From: an uncultured Sphingomonadales bacterium
Lineage (GTDB): Bacteria; Pseudomonadota; Alphaproteobacteria; Sphingomonadales; Sphingomonadaceae
Length of the DNA: 6,457 nucleotides
Direction: 5' to 3'
NCBI GenBank assembly: GCA_903893935.1
Contig: CAITOD010000083.1
Coordinates: forward strand, 1 to 6,457
Part shown: piece by piece, positions 1-6,400 of the stretch
Position numbering within the stretch: the stretch's first letter is position 1
Layout of the letters: every line of letters starts with the position of its first letter
Notes under the pieces: model-generated
What the model saw: the letters and a program-made list of their open reading frames with translations, nothing else
Told to the model about the DNA's origin: nothing
Databases searched by the model: none
Made by a program: the position numbers and the translations under genes

Positions 1-51
1 CGATCTGCGCTGTTCCAGCTGACCATCACCAACTCGCACCTCATCGGCTAG
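1..51 (+). CDS. 3' end of an unidentified plus-strand gene (partial)
   Basis: Reading frame 1 is open from the window edge to a TAG at 49-51 and encodes the C-terminal tail RSALFQLTITNSHLIG. Fourteen of the 16 sense codons end in G or C, as in the neighbouring genes, which supports real coding sequence although the stretch is very short. The product cannot be identified from 16 residues. The gene converges on the MFS transporter gene and their 3' ends overlap by 11 bp: its TAG lies just inside the last codons of the transporter. An open frame of this length can occur by chance, so the call rests on codon use and on the tight convergent arrangement. Confidence 0.45.
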   Translation, partial: RSALFQLTITNSHLIG

Positions 52-1363
52 GTTTTTCGAGACCGTGGCCATTGGGCCCGGTCTCGTGCCGCCACAGCAT
101 CACCACCGAGGCGAGCGCGGCCAGGCTGACCACGCCAAAGAACAGCAGCACCGCGTCATAGCCCGCCGGGTTGCCCGGCCCTGCCCCGGCGCGATCGGCG
201 AAATAGCCCGCGCCCAGGTTCGACGCGCCGATGCCCAGCGCCTGGATCAGCGTGATCAGACCCAGCGCGGTGCCCAGTTGTTCGCGGCGCACGATCATCG
301 TCGTCGCCGGCCAGATCACCGCCGGCACCAGCGACCAGCTTATCCCCATCAGCACGGTCGACAGCCACGGTGACAGGTCGGTCAGCGCCAGGACCGCCAG
401 CGTCACCGGCAGCAGCACGGTGCCGAACACCAGCATCAGCGCGCGATGGCCGAACCGGTCGGCGAGCAGCCCGAACACCGGCGTTGCCACGATCGCGGCG
501 AGAAACACCTCGGAATTGAGCAGCCCGGCCGCTTGCAGCGTAAGATGTTTGGCATGTTGCAGATATTCGACCGCATAGGTCTGCCGGAACGGAAAGAACA
601 CCGATGCATAGAGCACGTGGAGCGCGAGGATATACCAGTAAGACACCCCGAACCGCAGCCGCGCCCAGCCGTGCGGGCGCGCCACGGCCGCGCGCTGTGC
701 AGGCGCTGCCGGGCGGATCGGCCGGCGCGGTTCGAGCAACCAGAACACCGTGGCCGCCGCCAGCCCCAGCGCAGACAACCCCGCCCCCAGCCATAACGGC
801 GCCTGCCAGCCGCTGTCGTAGAGCGGCTTGGCCCAGATCGACGAGAGGTTGCACGCCCATGATCCGACGCGCGCCATCGACAACCAGCATGCGGTTGCAA
901 ACGCCAGCCCCCGACGCGGAAACCACAGCGCCAGCCCGGCAATCAGCGCCATGAAAATGGCCCCTTCGGCCACGCCGAAAATCAGCCGCCCCAGCCACAT
1001 CACCCAATAAGGATCGCCAATCGCGGTCAGGCACGCGCCGATCACGCCCACCGCCGCGGTCCACACCGCCATGCGCGCCGCGCCATAGCGATCGATCAGC
1101 ACGCCGCCGACCAGCGCCAGCACGACGCTTGGCCAATAGATCGCCGCGTTGAGGCTGCCGATCTGGCTTTGCGAAAAGCCGCGCTGGCGGATCAGCAGAT
1201 CGGCCACTTCGCCGATCGCATCGGTTTCGTAATAGGTGGTCAGGATGGCGAGCGCGGCCACGCCCAGTGCCAGCCAGCGCAGCGGTATCGGCGGCAGATC
1301 GAACAGGCTGTCATCTTCCTGCCCGCCGGCTTTGTCCAATGCCGGTTCGTGTGTCGCCGCCAA
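41..1363 (-). CDS. MFS transporter, MFSD1-like (possible peptide transporter)
   Basis: This is a 440-residue inner-membrane carrier of the major facilitator superfamily with about 12 predicted membrane segments: six at roughly residues 29-210, a basic, proline- and alanine-rich cytoplasmic loop at 211-238, and six more at roughly 240-424. The loop-2/3 signature is present as G87-x3-D91-R-x-G94-x2-R97, with a second copy at 298-307 (GLLADRFGHR) in the C-terminal half. Segment 4 carries GRLIFG (125-130) and segment 5 carries SMARVGS (162-168). Together with SVFFPF (254-259), ALIWP-like VIWPA (349-353) and QLGTALG (362-368), these recall the eukaryotic MFSD1 family, known as lysosomal dipeptide carriers. 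The substrate here is not shown by the sequence. The chosen start is a TTG at 1363, because a GGGGGGA ribosome-binding site sits 6 nt upstream and no in-frame ATG precedes the first membrane segment. The gene lies 109 bp downstream of the cyclic-di-GMP gene on the same strand. Family call strong, subfamily by recalled motifs only. Confidence 0.9.
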   Translation of the reverse strand: MAATHEPALDKAGGQEDDSLFDLPPIPLRWLALGVAALAILTTYYETDAIGEVADLLIRQRGFSQSQIGSLNAAIYWPSVVLALVGGVLIDRYGAARMAVWTAAVGVIGACLTAIGDPYWVMWLGRLIFGVAEGAIFMALIAGLALWFPRRGLAFATACWLSMARVGSWACNLSSIWAKPLYDSGWQAPLWLGAGLSALGLAAATVFWLLEPRRPIRPAAPAQRAAVARPHGWARLRFGVSYWYILALHVLYASVFFPFRQTYAVEYLQHAKHLTLQAAGLLNSEVFLAAIVATPVFGLLADRFGHRALMLVFGTVLLPVTLAVLALTDLSPWLSTVLMGISWSLVPAVIWPATTMIVRREQLGTALGLITLIQALGIGASNLGAGYFADRAGAGPGNPAGYDAVLLFFGVVSLAALASVVMLWRHETGPNGHGLEKPSR

Positions 1364-1376
1364 CTGCCGTCCCCCC
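1364..1376 (-). promoter_or_regulatory. Ribosome-binding site deciding the TTG start of the MFS gene
   Basis: On the minus strand GGGGGGA (1370-1376) is followed by a 6-nt spacer and the TTG codon at 1361-1363. The only other early TTG in this frame, at residue 9, has no purine-rich run ahead of it. The ATG upstream in this spacer (CAT at 1395-1397 on the plus strand) is out of frame. The G-run is not a perfect Shine-Dalgarno but is the best in the region. Confidence 0.5.
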
Positions 1377-1393
1377 GTCTTGCCGCGCCTGGC

Positions 1394-1442
1394 GCATGGC
1401 CGTTGCGGGGGTTATGGCCGAACCTCGGCGCAGGCGCCATGC
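1394..1442 (-). other. Inverted repeats in the spacer between the GGDEF-EAL and MFS genes
   Basis: The spacer 1364-1472 holds no gene. It contains a 7-bp inverted pair, GCATGGC at 1394-1400 with GCCATGC at 1436-1442. Between and overlapping these arms are two shorter hairpins: GCCGA/TCGGC at 1417-1429 (3-nt loop) and GGCGC/GCGCC at 1427-1438. The alternatives compete with one another. No T-run follows on either strand, so this is not a standard intrinsic terminator, and short inverted repeats are common in DNA this rich in G and C. It may be a leader structure of the MFS mRNA or chance. Confidence 0.2.
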
Positions 1443-1472
1443 AAAATGGTTATCGGGCAATTCCGTCGCGGA

Positions 1473-3623
1473 TCACGCCACTTTGGCCACGGTGTCGTTC
1501 ACCGCCAGGCTGGCGAGCGGATCGGCGGTGGGATATCCGATCAGATAGCCCTGCACTTCGGTGCAGCCAAGTGCTGCAACCGCTTGCAACTGCTCGATGG
1601 TTTCGACGCCTTCGGCGGTGGTGTCCATGCCCAGCCGTTGTGCCAGCGTCGCTACCGCCGAAATGATCGCGGTAGAGGCTTTGTTGTCGGGCAGGCCCTG
1701 GACAAAGCTCTGATCGATCTTGATCTTGTCGAACGGCAGGCGGTGCAGATAGGCGAGCGATGCAAAGCCGGTGCCGAAATCGTCGAGTGCGATCCGCACG
1801 CCCAGATCGCGCAGCGCGTGAATAATCCTGAGCGCCTGGTCCTCGTCGTGGATGAACGCGCTTTCGGTCACTTCGATTTCGAGCCGGTTTGGCGCCAGCC
1901 CCGATATGGCCAGCGCGTGTACGACCGAAGCGACGAACCCGGGCAGGCGGAACTGCACCGCCGACATGTTGACCGCCACGCGCATGTCGCCCGGCAACCG
2001 CATCGCCATCTTGCAGGTCTCGCGAAAAATCCAGTCGCCCAGCGGGCCGATCAGCCCGGTCTCTTCTGCAACCGGAATGAAGCGTGCGGGCGATATCGCG
2101 CCGAGTTCGGGATGATTCCAGCGCATCAGCGCTTCAAAGCCCACCACTGCACGCCGCGCGAGATCGTAGATCGGCTGGAAATGCCCCGCGATCTCGCCGT
2201 TCTGCAAGGCATGGCGCAACTGGTATTCGAACTCGTTTTTCTGCAGCAGGCTCGCCTGCATAGCCGGATTGAACCGGCGCCAGGTGCCCTTGCCATCGGC
2301 CTTGGCGCGGTACAGCGCCATGTCGGCGTGCTGGATAAGGTCTTCGGCCCGGCGCGCGTCGCGCGGATAGAGCGCAATGCCGACACTGCCGCCAAGATGC
2401 ACGCTGCGGCCGGCACAATGGAACGGCTGGGCGAGCAGCCGGGTCAGCCGCTCGGCAATGATCCCGGACGTCTTTTCGACATCGGGTGCGGTGATGATCG
2501 CGGCGAATTCGTCGCCGCCCAGCCGTGCCGCGAACGCTTCGGCGCGCATCACGCTTTTCAGGCGCCCGGCCACTTCCTGCAACAGCGCATCGCCTGCCGA
2601 ATGGCCGAACTGATCGTTGACGCTCTTGAACCGGTCGATATCGACAAAGATCAGCGCGGCCTGCATGGCGCCGCCAATCTGCCCCGAATGATCGACCAGC
2701 CGCAAAGTCTCTTCGAGCTTGTCCTGGAACGCGGCGCGATTGGGCAATCCGGTCAGCACGTCGAAATGCGCCAGTTGCTCGATGCGCGACAGCGCGCGGC
2801 TGGCATCGGTTACATCTTCGGCTACGGTCAGCACGAGCGGATCGTCATCGGGCATCGCCACCGGAATCTGGGCGATGCGCAGCAGGCGATGCTTGTCGGC
2901 ATGGTGCAATTCGAACGGAATTTCGCGCTGGGTCGCCGGCGGCAGCCCGCCGAGCAGCGCATTGGCATTTTTCAGCTGGCGCCCCAGCACGGCCGGTTTG
3001 ATTTCGCCGACGGTCTTGCCGACGAGCTGTTCGCGCGCAATCCCCAGCATCGACACGCCGGCCTGGTTGGCGAGCACATAAGCGCCGGTGCGCGCCGACC
3101 GGACAGCCACCAGCGAGGGAATGTGTTCGATCACCGCCTCGGCAAAGCGCCGCTGGCGTTCGGCATCGATGCTCGATTTCTTGAGATTTTCGGCAAGATC
3201 GCGCAACTTTTCTTCGTTGGCGGCGCGTTCTGCCATCGTCGCTTTGAGCAGATCGATGATCGCGCCGACACCTAGGTAGCGTTCATTCTCGACAACAATG
3301 AAGCCTTTGATCAGCTCGCCCGAATGGCTCTTCAACGCGTGCTGCGCGAAATCGCCGCTGTCAGTCGCCGCATCGACCAGCAGCGGCGCCGGGTCCATCA
3401 GGAGGCTGATCGGCCGTTCACCGTAAACCGATCGCCCGTATGGACCCGCCAGCCGCACCAGGAACGCGTTGCGTTCGATCAGTCCGATCGGGCGACGTTC
3501 GCCATCGATCACCGCCAGCAGGGGGCAATCCGGATCGCTTTTGAAACGGTGATAGATCGCCTCGCCGCAATCATCGGGACGGACAGGATCGATCTCGATA
3601 GCAATCTGCCGAAGCGAAAACAT
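1473..3623 (-). CDS. Cyclic-di-GMP signalling protein: CBS pair, PAS, GGDEF, EAL
   Basis: This 716-residue protein has no evident membrane segment and is probably cytoplasmic. Domain order is a CBS-type pair (about 8-128), a charged helical linker (about 128-163), a PAS domain (about 160-275), GGDEF (about 283-450) and EAL (about 462-705). In the cyclase domain the metal-binding FVDIDRFK (D328, D330), the N336-D337-x2-G340-H341 stretch and GGDEF (369-373) are intact. The usual inhibitory RxxD site reads R360-A-E-A363, so its Asp is lost. In the phosphodiesterase domain the catalytic set is complete: E497-A-L, N552, E584-x2-E587, D614-D615-F-G-T-G, K635-I-D, E671 and Q691. Both synthesis of cyclic-di-GMP from GTP and its hydrolysis to pGpG are therefore possible. 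Which one dominates cannot be read from the sequence. CBS pairs often bind adenine nucleotides and PAS domains sense ligands or redox state, so the N-terminus is probably the input. The start is ATG at 3623 with AGGG 6 nt upstream. It follows the glycosyltransferase gene on the same strand after 124 bp. Confidence 0.95.
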   Translation of the reverse strand: MFSLRQIAIEIDPVRPDDCGEAIYHRFKSDPDCPLLAVIDGERRPIGLIERNAFLVRLAGPYGRSVYGERPISLLMDPAPLLVDAATDSGDFAQHALKSHSGELIKGFIVVENERYLGVGAIIDLLKATMAERAANEEKLRDLAENLKKSSIDAERQRRFAEAVIEHIPSLVAVRSARTGAYVLANQAGVSMLGIAREQLVGKTVGEIKPAVLGRQLKNANALLGGLPPATQREIPFELHHADKHRLLRIAQIPVAMPDDDPLVLTVAEDVTDASRALSRIEQLAHFDVLTGLPNRAAFQDKLEETLRLVDHSGQIGGAMQAALIFVDIDRFKSVNDQFGHSAGDALLQEVAGRLKSVMRAEAFAARLGGDEFAAIITAPDVEKTSGIIAERLTRLLAQPFHCAGRSVHLGGSVGIALYPRDARRAEDLIQHADMALYRAKADGKGTWRRFNPAMQASLLQKNEFEYQLRHALQNGEIAGHFQPIYDLARRAVVGFEALMRWNHPELGAISPARFIPVAEETGLIGPLGDWIFRETCKMAMRLPGDMRVAVNMSAVQFRLPGFVASVVHALAISGLAPNRLEIEVTESAFIHDEDQALRIIHALRDLGVRIALDDFGTGFASLAYLHRLPFDKIKIDQSFVQGLPDNKASTAIISAVATLAQRLGMDTTAEGVETIEQLQAVAALGCTEVQGYLIGYPTADPLASLAVNDTVAKVA

Positions 3624-3627
3624 TGCA

Positions 3628-3633
3628 CACCCT
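3628..3633 (-). promoter_or_regulatory. Ribosome-binding site of the GGDEF-EAL gene
   Basis: AGGGTG on the minus strand, with its AGGG core at 3630-3633, leaves 6 nt before the ATG at 3621-3623. This is a normal spacing and supports the start. A stronger purine run, GGGAGGG, lies further upstream (about 3658-3664), but the ATG next to it (3653-3655) is out of frame with the gene. Confidence 0.55.
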
Positions 3634-3672
3634 GGTAACGCCGCTGCGCCCGCATTACCCTCCCGACATTAA

Positions 3673-3700
3673 GGATTGCACAATCCCGATCCCGGGATCG
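3673..3700. promoter_or_regulatory. Two abutting 14-bp palindromic sites upstream of the GGDEF-EAL gene
   Basis: Positions 3673-3686 read GGATTGCACAATCC, two 6-bp arms around a CA centre. Positions 3687-3700 read CGATCCCGGGATCG, a perfect 14-bp palindrome. They touch with no gap and lie 50-77 bases upstream of the start codon of the GGDEF-EAL gene, beyond the stop of the glycosyltransferase gene. Size and placement suit paired operator sites for dimeric regulators, or a folded leader. I recognise neither as the site of a known regulator and see no convincing -35/-10 pair near them. The symmetry is seen directly and the regulatory role is inferred. Confidence 0.35.
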
Positions 3701-3709
3701 CCGTCATTT

Positions 3710-3758
3710 TCGCGCCAGACGTGCGGCGAAGGCACCGCCGACGCACGCTATGGCGCGA
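3710..3758 (-). terminator. Stem-loop overlapping the glycosyltransferase stop codon, possible transcript end
   Basis: The outer arms TCGCGCCA (3710-3717) and TGGCGCGA (3751-3758) pair over 8 bp. After a small internal loop, CGTGCG (3720-3725) pairs with CGCACG (3742-3747), and a further GCG/CGC (3726-3728 with 3736-3738) can close a 7-nt loop. The TAG stop of the glycosyltransferase gene (3748-3750) falls in the internal loop. On the transcribed minus strand the stem is followed by AAAATG and not by a T-run, so it is not a classic intrinsic terminator. It could protect the 3' end, mark a Rho-dependent end or reduce read-through into the next gene. Confidence 0.35.
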
Positions 3759-6141
3759 CCTGGATATCGTGCGGCGCGAGCCCGGCAAAATAGCGCTCGT
3801 AAGCCCGTTCCAGCCCGGCCTCGAAGTGGCGTGTGTATTGCACGGTATCGAACAGCGGCTGGGTCAGCCGGTTGGCAGAAAGCCTCGCCCTGATTGCGGC
3901 CAGCCGCGCCGGGTCGGTCGCGAGCGCAAAAATCAGCGCTTCATAATCGGCATCGCTGTGCGTGATCAGGTCGGGCAACCCGACCGCGGTGAGCAGGCTT
4001 GCCGAGACGCGCGCCGCAAACTGCTGGCCTGCGCGCGTCACCACCGGCAGCCCTGCCCACAAGGCATCGCTCGATGTGGTGTGCGCGTTGCAGTTGAACG
4101 TGTCGACAAACAGGTCGGCGTGCTTGTGCCGCGCCAGATGTTCGGCCTGCCCCACCCGCTCGGCGAACACCAGCCGTTCGGGCGCGATGCCGCGCGCGGC
4201 GGCTTCGCGGCGCAGATTGTCCTCGCACCAGCGGTTCGCTTTGAGCAGCCACAGCACGCTGCCTTCGACCCGCCCCAGCAGCCGCATCCAGATGTCGAAC
4301 TCGCGCGGGGTGATCTTGTAGCTGTTGTTGAAACAGCACAGCACCACACCGTGTTCGGGCAGACCAAAATCTGCGCGACCGGTTTGCGTTGCGGCGATGG
4401 CGCGCGTGTTGTCGTTGGGCTGATAGCTGTGCGGCAGCCGGATCACGCTTTCGTTGTAAAACGCGCGCGCCGCGTCGGGGATGACCACCGGATCGGCGAC
4501 AATGTAATCGATGAAATCGGCGCCCAGCGGCCCGGGATAGCCCAGATAGCTGATCTGCACCGGCGCGAGCCGGTACTGGAACAGATCGAGCCGGCCATGC
4601 GCGGTATAGCCCTTGAGATCGATCGCGATATCAAGCCCGTGCCCATGCACCAGATCGGCCACTGCGCGCGAGGGCTGGCCGGCAATGTCGATGAACCGGT
4701 CGACATCGCGGCGTGCGCGTTCACCCAGATCGCCCGCCGGATCGCGGCCATAGCTGTAGGCACAGACTTCGAACCGCGCGCGGTCGTGCGCGCGCAGCAG
4801 CCCGGCCATCAGGAACAGCGTGGCGTGATCGTGAAAGTCCGCGCTGAAATAGCCGATCCGCAACCGCTGCGGCCGCGCCGTCGGGCGTGCCGCGATCGCC
4901 GGCGCCTTGTGCTTGCAGGTTTCATCGGCCCAGATCCGCGCCAGCCGCAATTGCAAGGCGGCATCATCGGCCAGCGACAGCAGGCAAAACGGCGGCACGC
5001 CCTGCGGCTGCGACCCCAGCGCCGCGCAATCGGCGGCAAGCTGCGCAAAACCCTGCCAGTCGCACATATGGTATTGCTGATGCAGCATTTGCGCTTTGGC
5101 AAAAGCCAGATCGGGCTTGCACGCCAGCGCGTTGCGGTAACCGGCGAGCGCTTCATCGAGGCGGCCCTGGTCGCGCAGCGCGTCGCCCAGCCCGGTATGC
5201 GCTTCGGCAAAGCCGGGGTTGAGCGCCAGGGCGCGGGTGTAGCAATCGATCGCCGCGTCGAGGCGCGCGAGCTGCTGCAGCACGTTGCCCAGGCTGCACA
5301 GCGCCTCGGCCCGACCGGGATCGAGCGTCAGCGCGTGCTGATAGTGCGCGGCCGCTTCGTCAAGCTGGCCCAGTTCGCGCAAGCCATTGGCCAGATTGCT
5401 GTGCGCTTCGGCCAGATCGGGCCTGAGCTGCAAGGCGCGCCGGTAACAGCCAAGCGACTCTTCAATCCTGCCCTGCTGCTGCAAAGCGTGGCCCAGATTG
5501 TAATGCACTTCGGCAATGTCGGGTCGCGCGGCGAGCACGCGGCGGTAAGCGGCGATTGCTTCGTCGATACGCCCCTGATCCTGCAGCACGGTGGCCAGGC
5601 TGAAGTCCACATCGGCGAGCCCGGGATTGATCGCGAGCGCGCGGCGATAGCAGGCGATCGCTTCTTCGGCCTTGCCCTGATCGCGCAAGGCATTGCCGAG
5701 GCTGCCGAGCGCACCCACCAGATCGGGTTTGATCGCCAGCGCCTGACGGAGGCAGGCAATCGCTTCGGTTGCCTGCCCGGTGGCGAGCAGCGCATTGCCG
5801 AGATTGAACGTGGTTTCGGCAAGCCCCGGCCGCAGCACCAGCACGCGCCGGTAGCAGGCGATCGCTTCGACGAGTTTGCCCTGATATTGCAGCACATTGC
5901 CCAGATTGTTGAGCGTCTGGAACTGGTCCGGGTGCAGCCGGTTGGCTTCGCCGAACGCAGCCGCCGCAAGGTCCATCCGGTTGCTCTGCGCGCCGGCGCT
6001 GCCCAGAATGCTCCACAACAGCGCCGATTGCGGAAACTGCCGCACCAGCGCCTGCGCCCCGGCAACGACCGCCGCGAACCGGCCATGGCGCAACTGCGCC
6101 AGCAGCATGTCGATCTCGCGCTGCGGCGGGCCCTGCATCAT
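3748..6141 (-). CDS. TPR-containing SPINDLY/OGT-type glycosyltransferase (GT41-like)
   Basis: This 797-residue protein joins a TPR superhelix to a GT41-type catalytic region, the layout of eukaryotic O-GlcNAc transferase and its bacterial SPINDLY-family relatives. A degenerate repeat (6-39) precedes nine gap-free 34-residue TPRs (40-345). Asparagines at repeat position 6 (N79, N113, N215, N249) recall part of the OGT ladder that binds the target polypeptide. A linker with MCDW (359-362) and PPFCLLSLADD (383-393) leads to the transferase core (about 426-790). By motif alignment from memory, H439 matches OGT H498, K609 (YKI) matches K842, H668 matches H901, and H687-T-T with D692 matches the HTTxxD nucleotide-binding motif, so the site looks intact. 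It likely moves a sugar from a nucleotide donor to Ser/Thr of a protein. FlmG, the Caulobacter flagellin glycosyltransferase, has a similar layout, but neither donor nor target is shown here. ATG at 6141 is the first in-frame start after a stop at 6211-6213 but lacks a clear ribosome-binding site. M12 (6106-6108), preceded by GCGAGA, is an alternative start. No signal peptide. Confidence 0.93.
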   Translation of the reverse strand: MMQGPPQREIDMLLAQLRHGRFAAVVAGAQALVRQFPQSALLWSILGSAGAQSNRMDLAAAAFGEANRLHPDQFQTLNNLGNVLQYQGKLVEAIACYRRVLVLRPGLAETTFNLGNALLATGQATEAIACLRQALAIKPDLVGALGSLGNALRDQGKAEEAIACYRRALAINPGLADVDFSLATVLQDQGRIDEAIAAYRRVLAARPDIAEVHYNLGHALQQQGRIEESLGCYRRALQLRPDLAEAHSNLANGLRELGQLDEAAAHYQHALTLDPGRAEALCSLGNVLQQLARLDAAIDCYTRALALNPGFAEAHTGLGDALRDQGRLDEALAGYRNALACKPDLAFAKAQMLHQQYHMCDWQGFAQLAADCAALGSQPQGVPPFCLLSLADDAALQLRLARIWADETCKHKAPAIAARPTARPQRLRIGYFSADFHDHATLFLMAGLLRAHDRARFEVCAYSYGRDPAGDLGERARRDVDRFIDIAGQPSRAVADLVHGHGLDIAIDLKGYTAHGRLDLFQYRLAPVQISYLGYPGPLGADFIDYIVADPVVIPDAARAFYNESVIRLPHSYQPNDNTRAIAATQTGRADFGLPEHGVVLCCFNNSYKITPREFDIWMRLLGRVEGSVLWLLKANRWCEDNLRREAAARGIAPERLVFAERVGQAEHLARHKHADLFVDTFNCNAHTTSSDALWAGLPVVTRAGQQFAARVSASLLTAVGLPDLITHSDADYEALIFALATDPARLAAIRARLSANRLTQPLFDTVQYTRHFEAGLERAYERYFAGLAPHDIQVAP
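5107..6024 (-). repeat. Nine tandem 102-bp TPR-coding units
   Basis: Residues 40-345 of the glycosyltransferase form nine units of exactly 34 codons, giving a strict 102-bp period with no insertion. Similarity is visible at the DNA level: the 17-base stretch TAGCAGGCGATCGCTTC occurs at 5648-5664 and again at 5852-5868, exactly two units apart. A one-mismatch relative of its last 15 bases lies at 5752-5766, one unit from each. This is a within-gene repeat and not a mobile element. Confidence 0.85.
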
Positions 6142-6400
6142 CGGCGGACACGGCTGCGCTGCGCGCGGACACGCACCCCGGCGAACCGCGCGCGCGCATG
6201 ACGGAGAATGCTATGGGCCATCGCGCTTGCTGAATGATCCGGTGTGCGGGGCTGACGGTCTGGATGAAGCCGACATCGGTGTTCAGACATCGGAGCGGCG
6301 TGTTAGCGCGTCGACCTTTACGGCTTTGTGACAATATCTGGATTTGCGCACGACATCGCGGCTCGTTTTTCACGGTCGGGCGGTCGGCCAAAATGGCAAC
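6142..6400. other. Intergenic spacer between the tRNA-Gly and glycosyltransferase genes
   Basis: No convincing gene lies here on either strand. The part nearest the tRNA (about 6300-6375) is less GC-rich than the rest and is where a promoter for the glycosyltransferase gene might be. A TTGTCA hexamer (minus strand, 6331-6336) is present but has no good -10 element at the right distance. Just past the tRNA 3' end, GCCA/TGGC forms a 4-bp hairpin around AAA (6387-6397), followed leftward by the direct repeat CGGTCGG (6374-6380 and 6381-6387). Neither has a T-run, so no terminator is called. GACATCGG occurs at 6272-6279 and 6286-6293, 14 bp apart. Confidence 0.4.

Noticed and set aside
1236..3275. 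A 679-codon plus-strand open frame opposite the GGDEF-EAL gene
   Set aside because: It is again in register with the sense codons and explained by the same codon bias. The minus strand carries intact CBS, PAS, GGDEF and EAL motifs, and the plus translation has none.
3492..3655. A short minus-strand upstream frame starting at the ATG 3653-3655 beside GGGAGGG
   Set aside because: The purine run is only about 3 nt from this ATG, too close for normal initiation. The frame overlaps the start of the GGDEF-EAL gene out of phase, and its translation is unremarkable. Translational coupling cannot be excluded.
5107..6024. A CRISPR-like or satellite array suggested by regular spacing
   Set aside because: The 102-bp period is the 34-codon TPR unit within an intact coding frame. 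There are no identical repeats with unique spacers.
3676..6201. An 841-codon open frame on the plus strand opposite the glycosyltransferase gene
   Set aside because: It is in codon register with the real gene, so its stops would need TTA, CTA or TCA codons in the sense strand, which are rare in GC-rich genes. Its translation is rich in Arg, Gln and His with no recognisable domain, while the minus strand gives nine clean TPRs and a GT41 core.
6374..6397. Possible terminator just downstream of the tRNA-Gly
   Set aside because: There is only a 4-bp hairpin (GCCA/TGGC) and a direct repeat of CGGTCGG, with no stable GC stem followed by a T-run.
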